This document shows positions 36,501-48,236 of a DNA stretch of 64,000 bases, piece after piece (position 1 is the first letter of the stretch; the number at the start of each line of letters is the position of its first letter). The DNA is from Phycomyces blakesleeanus NRRL 1555(-). Taxonomy: Eukaryota; Mucoromycota; Mucoromycetes; Mucorales; Phycomycetaceae. The stretch lies in NCBI RefSeq assembly GCF_001638985.1, contig NW_017265145.1:620001-684000 (forward strand), given 5' to 3'. The notes under the pieces were generated by a model. It was not told the origin of the DNA. It searched no databases and was given only the letters and a program-made list of their open reading frames with translations. Made by a program: the position numbers and the translations under genes.

Positions 36501-39500
36501 CTGTTCTCCAAATTTTGCGTAGTCGTGCCTCAAATGGATCATCTTCAAGCTCTAGTGTAAAGTTATCACAGACAATACTCATCCGAGGAATTCCAAGTGG
36601 ATTTGGGCTGATCTTGGGACCAAAGAATGTCAAAGGCTCTCCATATTTAAAACGGAGGCGGAGGGTCTTTATTGCTTTAACCATATTGAGTGCATTGTCG
36701 ACAATATCAGCCATGACAAATTGATAGGGTATCCTCAAATAAAGCTTAGACAGCTTCAACTGGTGACCATCAGATGGATTGACCATACCGTTTTGAAGAG
36801 TGATGTCTAGGTTATCGGCTTCCAAAAGCTGATCCCATCGGCCAGAATCATTCACGCCCATTCCAAATATCATCAGATTACGAATAACCATTATAGGTCC
36901 CATCAGTTGAGTATCTTGCCATTGTGTTTTCAAACCGTCGATACGCAAATAGAGAGGCGTGTTTTTTGGTAGATGAATATGGAAATCTGTCCGGTTGAGT
37001 TGACATTGAATTCTCTGAATCTTGAAGAGTTTTTGCGAGACGGTATGAGCGGTATGAGTGGGCTGGGTTGCTTGGGGTTTCTTTAATATTTCCTGTATCT
37101 TTCTTATCGCTTGGAGAAACATGAGGGATGCAAAGTGATTCTCTAGAGAGTAGTGTGCCCCGATCTTTTTAATAACCACATCTGACCGAGCATAGACGAC
37201 GCCTGATTCTGTGTGAAGATCAACTCGGCCGTTGGCTCTTGATAACCACCCCAAAAGTTTACTATTCTCAGGGGATAGACTCCTTGGACCATTTTCTGGC
37301 CGAAATTCCCTTCTAATACATGCATTTTGAATAGATGCTTTGAGTGATCCCAATCGTTTCATAGTCCCTTCTTGGCTAGGGTCAGATGTCATGTTGATTG
37401 ATCCGCTACTGAGGTTGTATCGATGACTGCTCCTCTTCGAATGCCCAAATACATGTGCTCCTTTGAAAGATACCGAAAATCTCTCAATACTACCCCAGAA
37501 CGATATCAAAACATCTTTTTCCGGTCTAGTATCAATATACCCCGGCCTCTTCTCTCCAGTCCCTTTTATGCCTGGATCGATAGCCTCCGCAAGAATAGTT
37601 ACCCCTGTTATGACCAAGGAAAGTCTCAAGTTCTTTGTCCAGTCGAGATTTAATGGCTTATTTACTTCTTTATGTGGTTCATGCTTGGGTTGCTTCCATG
37701 TTTTTGTGATTTCGTGCAGCCAATGTACATAAGCAAGTTTGTCTCCTATACATGTCCAAGTATTCAACACAGGATTATCCACAGTCACCTCACCATCCAC
37801 AATTCCCAGGGTTGGTATTACTCGGAGGTCTTTCATGTCTTCGGTCGTCTTCAGCTGAGTTGTAGCTACACACATAATCTGACTCAAGCAAAAGACAGGT
37901 TCTGACAGCTCACACGTTTGTTTTAGAGCAAGTTTATCGATTGTACTCCTGGCAGCTACGGAATAAACCCAGTCAATTTCCAATGATTTTTCGATTTCCT
38001 CAGATTCTTTAGAATACCATGGTCTCTGGAACAAAAGAGACCAAGGTCGCATCGAGTTTCGTTTACGAAGAGTTGGCGAATTCGCTCTAGGGTCGGACGC
38101 AAAAGGTATGGTTGGTGAAGAAGGCGAAGATTTTGACTTTTTGCTGTAAGCAATGTATCTTCCGGTCAGATCAATCACTATGCTTTGTGCACAGACCTTT
38201 GTGCTCCTATCTATATCCGCAGCGAGAAAGCTCAGCGAGGGTGTATCCAAGTGAATGTTGAGTTCCAAACTAGGTATAGCAATGGGGCTAGTATTTGTAG
38301 TTGACTTGGTCGTTTTTGTTGGTTTAATTTGTCGCAAAAGATCTATTTTGGTTGTATCAATTGTAAATGCAAAAGATTGGATGTATACATTTGTCTTGAG
38401 ATGGTATCTTTGATGTTTCGACAAAGGCAAGGGGATTTTAAGCGTAGGCTTTGTCGTGGACTTCTCATGTTGAGTTCCTTCGGGATTGGTATTAGCGGTG
38501 ATTTGAAGAAGAGGCAAATTGCAGATCTGGGTTGAATTGGTTTCTAGAGATATTGGTGCGTCCATGAGTTTCAATCCCGTGTCTTTAATACTAGCAGTGC
38601 ATGCGTATGTAACTTCGCAATCTGTTCGTTCAGCGGCTACATTTGCTTGTATCGACTGTACATATATCATACTATAAACGTTCGTCGATGGATCATCGTA
38701 AGAGACCGAAAGATGCTCAAGGGAAAAGGAAAAAGACTTTAGAATTAGTGAACTGGCTCGCTTTGGCTTTCCATTCTTGGTGGATTCAATATTTGCATGG
38801 TCGCCTAAAGTCTTTTCCTTTGATTTCGGAGCAAGTTTTGTACGCAAATTTAATAAGCAATCGAGATTAATTTGAACTGGTGCCATCTGAAGGCTGACAT
38901 CGACTTCCTTGAGCGTTACACATCCAGCTGAGAGATGAAATGAGATTGCGAGTCTGCTTCCAGAGGGAATAAGAACCCCATTCTTGGACTCATATCCAAG
39001 AAGTTTGATGGTCCCCAAGGTAACAGCTATCTCAAAAAACTTTTCTCGGAATAAATGATCAGCACACTTGAGAGAATGTCGTTGATGGTAATCGTTAAGA
39101 GAAAGGTGACCAGGTGACTGGGGTGTTTTGGCAAGAAGGGCAGCAAAAAGGGTGGATTGTACAGTGAGCTGATCGATGGAGAGACAGCAAGTGTTGTTGA
39201 TACTCAAACGGCAGTCATCGAATTGAATAGCCACATAGTTAGCCAGACCATTCATGATCAGCTGGGCAGGAATAGCTGAAGTAAACTTGAGAATATTCTT
39301 TACAATTGAAAGCGAATACCACCAGGGGATATGTTTGAGCGACTGATTAATCATAGACATACGTCTGTTGAGTGCATTCGGTCTATCGGATCGTGTCTTT
39401 TTCGAGGCTCGAAGGACTTCCAGATTGTGTACATTGAAATGGATGCCAGAGAAATGGATTGTGATCCAAGGTGTTGTGACATTCCAGCCGGGTTTCTTCA

Positions 39501-39714
39501 ATCGAATCTTAATTTTTCCAACATTAACTGACAGTATAAGTTGCTTGTCTTTGGTTTTTTGATAACCTAGTCCAGTTATAGAGAGAAATCCAAGATGACC
39601 AAGTTGGACATGGAAACGCGAGTCTAGAATCCTGCGAACTATCCAGCCTAATAAACAAAAGATGACCATGATGCCGATCATCAGTAGCGCATACTGCTTT
39701 ACGCTCAGAGACAT
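30520..39714 (-). CDS. FMP27/BLTP2-type bridge-like lipid transfer protein
   Basis: Giant protein, about 2,900 residues, related to yeast Fmp27 (Hob1), fly Hobbit, plant SABRE and animal BLTP2. These form long hydrophobic grooves that move lipids at ER contact sites. Exon 1 (39714-35017) alone encodes 1,566 residues, starting with a membrane anchor YALLMIGIMVIFCLLGWIV and then a chorein-like N-terminus. Typical conserved stretches follow: FWDKLRLMIHTQCKLGF, MKGTRNPYDMSDRGFGM, WYIGHDNPQGEFMQL, then NYDAYAGFRSHFIHFS and HLTPNTLDHFGAWFRLFGG in exon 2. The C-terminal exons (about 34965-30520) carry a coiled region (ENLQNRIRRLTKTRDHYRQK), FSAEKVIWEMLTDNDTPL and a basic tail ending SSCSAGKGL. There are about six introns, all in the 3' half. 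It is one of the clearest genes in the window; the exact small exons near 31270-31500 are approximate. Confidence 0.93.
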
Positions 39715-40256
39715 TGTAATGTCTCTTTATGACGATCTGATTGAAGGAAGGTAAATGAATGTAATAATGGGATAATGCTAAATATGTGAGAATGAAAGGC
39801 TGAAAGTCATGAGCCTCGTTGTTCAGCCAGAGTGAAAGAAAATGAGAAAAAAAAGTGTGTGCTCAAGGGACGACTTCCATATTAGGAAAATGTACGATGG
39901 TGTAACATTCGCACACGTTGTCATGGTTATTCGGGCATAGTTTATCCTTACTTTCTACATGTTGAATTTTTATGATTTACATGTTTCAGACCCACGCGTG
40001 CAATATGTTTATGAGAGACATCAGATAATAGATAGTTAAAGCAAAAAGAAGAAGAAAAATAGCTACAGAAACTTATTTTACTATGGTGCATTAAATAAAG
40101 AAATCGTGAGGTGAAGACGTAAAGAAGGTAATCGGAGTAATATCTCACTGGCTCTCTGCGCACTTAGACGGGCCGGAGTGTCGATTATCCAATATGACAG
40201 TAACATAATATATATACATATATGTACGTATGTATGCATATATTTGTATTAAATTA
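39715..40256. other. intergenic region upstream of the giant lipid-transfer gene
   Basis: Holds the promoter of the FMP27-like gene (minus strand) and the 3' end of the SET-domain gene. No open frame of note; AT dinucleotide-rich near 40205-40250. Confidence 0.5.
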
Positions 40257-42389
40257 TTAAAGAGGTACGACACAGAGGGGATTTTCTATTGTATAAGTGT
40301 TCATCACCATGTCTGCCCAGCCAAATAACTGGACTGTGTAATCTTGGGGAGCGAAGATATCAGGAAAAGCTTCCGAAAAGGCAGGGAAGAGTGAACCATG
40401 AAGATCTTCTAATTCCTCAAGGTTTTGATGTTCCTGAAGATATGCTCTATATGATAGATTAGGAAAGACGTAGCTAGAAAATCTAACTTACTTTTCAGTC
40501 TTTTCAAAGAATGGCTTCCATGGACTGTTCTTTTTGGTTCTTTCGTGTAAGAGTCCGATCATCCAAACGACGTCTTCTTCTTCCTCAATGTCTTCAAATA
40601 ACTGTTCAATAGTGGATTTGAATTTTTTATCGCGCAGTAATTGACCAAGGGTAATGGTCACTGAGTCCATCATCACCAGACCTTCAGCCTCCAGGTCAGG
40701 ATAGGTCAGCGATTCAAAATATCCTGGATTAAGATAATTCACAAAAGGTGTCACTGGGGCTATCCGTTCTTGTTTCTTGTCACGTGCCATCTTCTTGAAT
40801 ATAGTTTGTTTGAGATTTTCCATGGAAATTAATGTGAGAGCAAGGATCTGCTCTTGGCCTAATTTTTTGTTATTGATGTTGTTAATAATAGAAATAATAG
40901 AAGTAATGATAAGCTATTTGTGATTGTTATGATTTGATATCATTAATATATAAAATAATATATAGTTTCATTACCATCTCTATACATCAATGCACATCTC
41001 TGCACCCAACGCGTGGTCTCTCTGTTTAGTTCCACAGCCCGGATTGCGTTCAGTCGACTTTGCAAGAGAGCGCAAGTCATGGCTACCATTGCCAGTTCAT
41101 TTCGATAACCCACCCACTCAAGCTGTTGTGAATCTTTGCATTGGATGTATATTTTTGCTTCAGTCTGGTTCATAACCAAGACACGCATAAGTTTGAGGAA
41201 CATTTGAGGAATATGTTCACGATGAACATAATAAGTGAGTGGATCTGGATTACCAGATTCAATATGACATTGCTTTAAGATCTCAAGTTTAACTTGTCCG
41301 TTTGGATCTCGAGAGAAGTTTGGCTTGAGTGCTACATGATCATGCTCATTCACCTAAGGCAGATATCTTTAGTCTATTTGTCTTTACTTTTTTTCCTTAT
41401 CTTTTTCCTTACCTCAAAGCAGAAGCCGTAACCCAAAAGTACTACAACATATTTATTTTCAAACCCCGTCTTATGCTACACATGTACATCCTAAACTTAC
41501 ATTCTTCGTTGGACTAATGGAAACAATAGAGATATATTAGAAAAAGAAGAAGACAGAGAATAAACTGTATTGAATATAATTAAATTCGATTGATTTTTTT
41601 ATTTTACCTTTGGACCATAGTTATTAAACATCTCTTCACCTGCATTGAACACTTGGCCAGAAACAAAGGACAGAGATCCAGATTGATCATCCCCACTTCG
41701 AACCCAGGTTATTTTTGTGTTTGGCTTATGGTTCAGTGAGTCCACAAGTGGAAATAAGACTTCAGAAGGCTCGGTGTGTGTGGGGTCAATTAGTGTATAA
41801 GGAAAGGCTCTAGAGGTCAGCACGGTGTAGGCCCACAAGAATAATTCCCTTCAATTGTTTGGCTTAGTTGTCATGCCCGTTGATGCCGATGACTCTTACC
41901 ATGTGATCTTGGTACGCAATTCTGCAGATAGTCTAACCACTAATGCTTCATAATCATTAAAAATATTCAGCTTCCTTTCGCGAACGGCGGTTGCAAGATT
42001 GGTTTGGTCGAGATAGTGGAGATCTTCTGTTTCCCAGAAAAATGGCGTGAGTATTTGTTTGGGAAGAATATTGAGGTAGGGTGCATAAAACGACTGATCG
42101 CCCAAAAGACTTTGATAGGCTACAAATAGAGCCATGACATTGCGGCATGAGACGTCTGACAGATCGGCAAAGGTCTTGCGGGCGACTTTCTCAGTAATGG
42201 TAACCCTGAATGGGACTGTGGCGAATGTGTCGTTTGGATAGACAGTCTCGGTTGCATGGACTGTGCCATTGGTTTCCTGGTCTGGGTTGTTGTGAATGAG
42301 GTAATTGATGGTTCGCAAGTACCTCTTCTAAAGTCCAGTTTAGAGTAAGAGCCTCCATTGCGGGCGATCCAGTCGAGATATTCGTCCAT
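40257..42389 (-). CDS. SET-domain protein lysine methyltransferase-like, with a partial second SET-like segment
   Basis: Multi-exon gene, about 580 residues, starting MDEYLDWIARNGG and ending NPLCVVPL before the TAA at 40257-40259. The N-terminal two thirds follow the RKM/SETD6/LSMT-type plan: SFYAPYLNILP, ELFLWAYTVLTSRAF, FPLVDSLNHKP (the DxxNH SAM-binding motif), EEMFNNYGPK (the NYG motif) and GFCFEVNEHD, then a substrate-binding-like helical part. A 41-bp intron near 42321-42281 (gtacttgcg to acccag, minus strand) is needed to join KLDFR to DQETNGTVHATETV. The C-terminus has WMIGLLHERTKKNSPWKPFF and LFGWADMVMNTYTI, which again resemble the first part of a SET module, but the chain stops where the DxxNH motif would come. 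The substrate is not predictable; ribosomal proteins, elongation factors or cytochrome c are family options. Confidence 0.85.
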
Positions 42390-42809
42390 AGTAAAGATAT
42401 TGTTATTTTGTTTCCTGTTGTTGTGACGTTAAATTAGTCTTTTTTTTTATGTATTTATTTATTTATTTATATTATTATTTTTGGCCATCGGTCTTTCTTC
42501 CGCTTTCTTGTGGGACATGGATTTGGATTGTGTGGAATGAGAGCTTTGATCGGGTATGGAAAACGCCCGGACTGGACATGGTCAGTTGATGGGGTCGCTT
42601 TCTTCAAAGGGCTTGTCAACACTTGTGGTACTCTCCAAGGTGGGGAAAAAAACAAAAAATAAAAAATACCATTTTGGTGACTCCGACATTGGAATATTTA
42701 TTCTTTCATGGCAATTTCCCAACCTTTTTTTCCCTCTGTTGCTTCTTTCCCCCCCTCCTTTCTTTTTCACTTCTTCCTTCTTCATTTCTTCTCCCACCAA
42801 TCTTTGACA
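42390..42809. promoter_or_regulatory. divergent promoter region
   Basis: 420 bp between the SET-domain gene (minus) and the CC1-box gene (plus). A strongly pyrimidine-rich tract (42718-42800, C and T runs) lies directly before the plus-strand ATG, a common feature of fungal leaders. No defined factor site. Confidence 0.5.
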
Positions 42810-44502
42810 ATGTTAGGCACTTCAAAGCGACCCGCTCCTCTATCCCCCGTTGGTATGTGCGCAGCTATCGATGCTGACACAGAGCCTGCCTCTCCAGTTC
42901 TCTCCACCTCTTCCTTCATGTCTTCCATCTCCTGGGTTGCTGAGAAGTCTGCGGCTGATCTTGTAGCGTTGTTAAAGAATGCCTACAGTGCTATGAAAGA
43001 GAAAGAAAAAGGTACAACTTTTTTTGATATATAGATATAGATGTAGATATATGTATGTGTATATGTGTAAATATGCTACGAGTCGTTTCTACTTTGAATT
43101 GTCCTGTAACTCACGCCACCACATAATTTCTTCAGATCTTCTTTTAGCAGCAGAAATCGGAAAATCATTATTGGAAAACAACATGGCTCTCAAATCCAAA
43201 TATGAGCATTTGCTTGAACAGGCACAGGCTTACCATGCTGAAAACGAAGCAGAGATGCTCGAGCAAATTTCGATGGCATCACGATTCGACGACGACAACG
43301 ACGACGACGACATGCGTTTTATTACCACCCAAAATGCTCGCAAGACTCTCATCGAGACCCTTGAACGCAAAAATAAAGAAATGGAACAAATGCTCGAACG
43401 AGCTCTTCACAAGTCAAATGAGATGGATGAAGCCAACGAAGCCAAATCAGAAGAACTCGAACAAGAAATTGAACGACTACGAGAGAGTCTTGACCAGGCA
43501 GCCGTCAAGGTCCAAGAGCTCGAATCAGCCACACGTCATGCCAAGTTGAACGGAGAACAGCGCATGACAGAGCGAGCAACGTCAGAAGGTGTGCGACATT
43601 ATGACCAGGACGATAGTGTGATTGCTGTCGAACTGGCCGAGAAGTTGGCCCGCCTTGAGACTGAAAATGCCGCCATCTCTTTTGCAAAGAATGCGATAAA
43701 GCAGCGTCTAACGAGTGCTCTGCATGATCTAAATCATCTGCGCCAGCAATTTGACTCATTTGAATTTACTCAACAGGGCTACCAAGATCTCCAGGAAGGA
43801 TACCAGCGCCAGTTTACACATATTGCAGAGCTCAATGAGAGTCTCGAAGATCACCGACATGTTCTGTCCAAGCTGCGGGACCGTGGCCAATGGTCAGGCA
43901 AACACACACCGACCCCGAGTGAGCACCCCGGCGGTAGTCTTGTAAAGGCAAGCCTTCTCGAACGAAATACTTCTCTACTCGGAGAACTCCAATCAACATG
44001 GTCCAAAGGTATGGGAGACCTTCCGATTCTCACCGACCCCGATCTCCCTTCACCTCCTTCATCTTCTTGCTCTCTTGCAAATCTTCAAAGCTTTGCCACC
44101 CTGGCCGAGCGAAACCTCACATCTTTCTACAACGCACCCGCAGCTTATACTCTTGAGACCGCACTCTCAAGTGTGGGTATCAATGACCGAGGGGCGATTG
44201 ACGAAGCTATGCGATTCCTCGAATATGATAGTCAAGATGGTCTTTCAGACCAAGAAGACAATATGCTAGTACCATACGATGGTTCTCCCACAACCGGACT
44301 CTATCCTGATCTTCCCAATGCTGAAAATCTGTGCCGTGACCTGGCCATTCCCCAAGAATCTCTTGGTGTTTCTGGCAGGATAGCACATCTTGTTCGGTGT
44401 CTTTTCAAAGCAGTCTTACGCTGGTGCCGGTTCTCGATCATCCTGACTACAGCAGTGATGATCAACCTGTGGCAGGGTCCAGAAGGGTTCTTGGAAATAT
44501 AA
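42810..44502 (+). CDS. coiled-coil protein with CC1-box and C-terminal membrane segment
   Basis: Two exons, 42810-43011 and 43136-44502 (phase 1 junction), 522 residues. The segment DLLLAAEIGKSLLENN (residues 68-83) matches the CC1-box of dynein-activating adaptors such as BICD, TRAK/HAP1 and Spindly, where AAxxG binds the dynein light intermediate chain. It is followed by long coiled coil (about 84-290) with a run of acidic residues (FDDDNDDDDMR), a Ser/Pro linker, and a second helical part. The last 34 residues hold CLFKAVLRWCRF and the hydrophobic FSIILTTAVMINLW, which suggests a tail anchor. That fits an adaptor tying dynein to an organelle, but this is inference from motif and architecture; no other cargo domain was recognised. 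The splice across residue 68 lies at the start of the CC1-box, so its exact start depends on this intron. Confidence 0.8.
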
Positions 44503-44567
44503 CACACACACACAAATGTTCTCTTTAAACAAAGCAAAGCAAAACAAAAAAGTTCTTACTGTATTGT

Positions 44568-44600
<33 letters not shown>

Positions 44601-45002
44601 ACCTTTCCTTTTTCTACTTGTACCATGTCACACGCCTGTCTTCCCTTTTTTTCTTTTATTCCCATCAGGCCCCCTCCTTCCTTATAATATTATTCTTTAT
44701 TTTTTTTGTATATTATATTAACCTTTCTTTTTAGTATTTCTGCCCTTTTTTTCTTCACATTTTTTTATTAACATTTTATAGTTCTATTCCCCATCTTGCC
44801 TTTCATTCTATCTATGAAAAAAACCAAATTGTAAAACTTGCTTGATTTTTTTTTATATAAATCTATGAATATTTTTATACATTTTTTTTGACTGTGCGTT
44901 TCATCTTAAATATTCTTTCTTTCTTTCACTATCTTTATAATTTTATTTTATTTTTATTTATTATCTTTTTTTTTTGTTTCTCTCTCTCTCTTATATTGTG
45001 TC
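44503..45002. other. convergent 3' region
   Basis: 500 bp between the ends of two convergent genes. Pyrimidine and T-rich, with a CT dinucleotide run at 44574-44600 and a shorter one near 44983-44991. No gene seen. Confidence 0.5.
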
Positions 45003-47948
45003 TCACATTTGCCCCTTGATGTCGATCTTCTTGTACCTCTTTGCACTCTCTAGAAGGACCAAACAAGCGGCCTTTGTGTCAAGTAAGTTAGGATCTGGTC
45101 TTAAATGGTGGGCATTTTGGCTCATCAAAAATTTAATCAACTGTTCGTGATCTTCAAATGCCAGTTCAGTTTGAATAAATGACAAGGGAAGATCAGGACG
45201 ACATCTATAAATCCCATGTTTTTAGTCATCTTGTATTTCCCTCATTTAAATTGTATATATTATTATATTATTATATTTTTTTTTTTGGCCTATTAAGATT
45301 TCCTACTTACGCTTTGCACAAGATAATCAATGCTTGCACTCTTTCACGTTCGATAAACTGATCCATAAGATAACCCCCCATGTTGGGAGCACTAGTGTAA
45401 AGCCTAAAGAAACGATGATAGTTCGAAGTGGCAAGACAGGAACGGACTTGTAATGCATGTTGCACTGCTTCATCCCTCTTTTGTTCAGGTGTCACCTCGG
45501 CCATAATAGAGTTGATGTCTACAAGCCAAGCCAAGTCAAGCCAAGTCAAGTCAAGTCAATAAAATAAATAAATAAATAAGTTTCGTATTGGAAGGGCAAA
45601 CTCATAATCAACAGGAATCTCAGCTGTCCTCACCAGACCAATTTTGAGTGTGAAGGAAATACAGAATACGGTAGGCTGTAAACTCCATCACATTCCCAGG
45701 AATTCCAAGCATATACAACTGTTTTAGTTGTGATTGACACTGGTTGTACTCGCCTAAATCTCCCTATTTATGGATAAGTAAACGAAAAATATTGACTCTA
45801 CTATTTGTTTGTTTGTTTGTTTGCTTGCTTGCTTGCTTGTTTATCTTACCTTTTCGAGCGCGATACGAGCATGTATCTCATATACTTGGACCGTGAATTC
45901 ATCTCTTATCCGTTGAACCTTGAAATGATTTTACGTGTGTTGATTTTGTTTTTGTTTTTGTGTTTTTGTGTTTTGTGTTTTGTCATTCTCTCTATCCATA
46001 CTTTATATCCTGACTTACTGTTAAGTCCTGGCGCATCGACTTGAACTGGTCACAAATATAAGTGTAATTTTGCTCTGCTTTCCATTTGTCTTTTAGTAAT
46101 TCCAATGTTTGTTTTAAAATTGGCAGTGGGCGAACTGTAGAAGGATCAGGCGCCTAATATTTTATCACTTTTATAAACACTTATTCTTTTTTTTTCTTTC
46201 TTTTTTTTGTTGTTAATAACCTAAATCCCGGAACTTTCAACCTTACCGAAGTTAGTCGTAGATATTGTTTCTCTAGCTTAACAGAAGTTCCGATAATAGT
46301 CTGTTTGTCCCAATCCATGGGTTCCTAAAAAGATATACAGCTTATTAGATAACATGGGCTTTGTGGACGATTTGTCTTAAAGTCACCATACCGTCCCACT
46401 AGTCACCACAGCCGGAAGACTTGGAGCTTCTGTCCGCCGGCTGAGACTGTCATCATGGAATCGTCTCAGCCGATTTCTTCGCTTCTCTTCCTCCTCAGCC
46501 GTATGAGCAAGTGGAGGAAGTTGAAATGTTTCCTTCTTCTTACTATTAATCTCATCAGTATCCTCTACATTAAAATCCAAATTCACATCCAAATTCACAT
46601 TCACGTTGACCAAAATTTAGCTTTGGATATTTACTTCTTTTTCTTCAATCGCTTTGCTGATATTGCCTGGCACGCACTACATCACATAGAATCAGAACAC
46701 GTAATGATCATAATAATGACTTTGACCACATCTATTTTTCTTTCTTTTTATTTCTTTCATTTTGTTCGGCTTACCTCGGTAGATCCATTTCACTCCAATC
46801 AGTCGTCAATAATTCACCTTTCCTATGCTTCTCAATAATCAAATTGCGTAGTTCAAGTTCAGCTTGATCTCTACGATCAGCCGAACAATTGTTAAAAACA
46901 TCTTCCACATATTGTCTATTATTATCATAATAATTATAATAAAAAAAGTCCCGTTAGCTTCATTACAATGTTTCTCTCAATATAATCAAATTTACTGTAA
47001 TGACGGTGGCCATGAATCTACCGATGGGGGTTTCGAATTGTCTTCTTCGGCTACTACTGGAGCTGAGCGAGGAACAACTTTTACATAAGCGGGCTCTTCA
47101 GAAATTTTAGGCTGCTTTAGTGGTAACATGTTCATCTTTTTCGGCTCTCCTTGAATTACAGGTTCTATAGATTTATTTTAGATTCAAGTTGGGTAATGAT
47201 AACAAAAAATCATTAGCTTCATTATATACCTAGAATGATAGCTGGCGTTTGAGAAGCAGTGAACGACAATGCTTCTGTCAATTGAGTCACTTCTTCGGCC
47301 GGATTCTGTTGTACCTGCTGTTGACTGCTCATAACCGTATTGTTTTCGGTTGTACCTGTACTTATGGTCGATGTGGGTATACTAAAAAAAGGTCCGTTTT
47401 TATGAGTACTTTAAATTTGCACAAACATAATCCTCTCCTATAAACACACACACAGATATATACAAGCGTTTGTGTAAAAGTAACTCTTTTATTTATTTTT
47501 TATTAATAAAGAAAGAAAAATATTCGTCTTCTTACCCGAGCGGAGTGTTGTTGACAGGTGGTGGTGGAGGTGGTGGAGGTGGAGGCGGTGGAGCTATTTG
47601 CTGAGGTGTATAATATGGATAAGGGTAACTACCTGTTTGTGCATTAGCATCGTGCGATCCACTATACAAAGAAGGCGATTGTTGAGGATAGCTCGCTTGA
47701 GCATAATAATCAGCGTGCTCTTGAGAATATGCATATGTATAGTCGTAGACTGGTTGTTGTGATGCTGAAGCTGCCGTACCCGGATCACTTCCTGATGGTT
47801 GTTGTGGTTGATACTGAGCGCTTTGATAATAGCTTTGATAGTAGGCTTGCTGCTCTGGTGTCTGAGCTTGGTAACTGTAGTATGCATAAGCTGGATCAGT
47901 CGATCCATACGCTTGGTACTGATGCCAAGGATCAGACCTAGACAACAC
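45003..47948 (-). CDS. THP3/LENG8-like SAC3/GANP-domain protein
   Basis: Multi-exon gene. The N-terminal part is Tyr/Gln/Pro-rich, low complexity (47940-47535), ending in a poly-proline run. The middle contains [20 protein letters not shown] and the basic [16 protein letters not shown]. The C-terminal SAC3/GANP domain contains [66 protein letters not shown] and NYHRFFRLY. This is the pattern of yeast Thp3 and animal LENG8, which act in transcription-coupled mRNA processing and export. It stops at 45003-45005 after DIKGQM. The true start is uncertain: the exon beginning at 47948 probably joins an upstream exon (about 48050-48000, reading NSAPSQNW into [11 protein letters not shown]) but no Met was secured there. 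Several exons are short and their borders approximate. Confidence 0.85.
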
Positions 47949-48236
47949 CCATTGGTCAGTATATTTGTTGTCAATTAAGTACTTTGGATGATTCTACCAG
48001 TTTTGGCTTGGTGCTGAATTCTCTTGTGGATTCGCCAGGATGTCTCTTTGCGTTTGTTAAAAAACGGCTCGGTAAGAGCAACCATGGGCTCTGAATAACA
48101 AGATTTTTAAACCACATGATCACGTGAGAGCTGACATCGCTCGCTCGCTCTCTCTCTCCCTCACTCTCCCAGTTCAAGCATAAGGAACAAAAAGAGAAAA
48201 AAAAATAAGAAATATATAAAAGTTTAAGTTCTGGTC
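47949..48236. promoter_or_regulatory. bidirectional promoter with CACGTG site
   Basis: Under 300 bp separate the THP3-like gene (minus) and TTI1 (plus). It contains a palindromic CACGTG (48121-48126), the core of bHLH E-box sites, a GCTCGCTCGCTC run and a CT-rich tract. It may include a 5' coding exon of the THP3-like gene on the minus strand. Confidence 0.5.

Noticed and set aside
47594..47974. 126-codon minus-strand frame starting MTTNILTNG
   Set aside because: Wrong frame relative to the Tyr/Gln/Pro-rich exon that continues the THP3-like protein.
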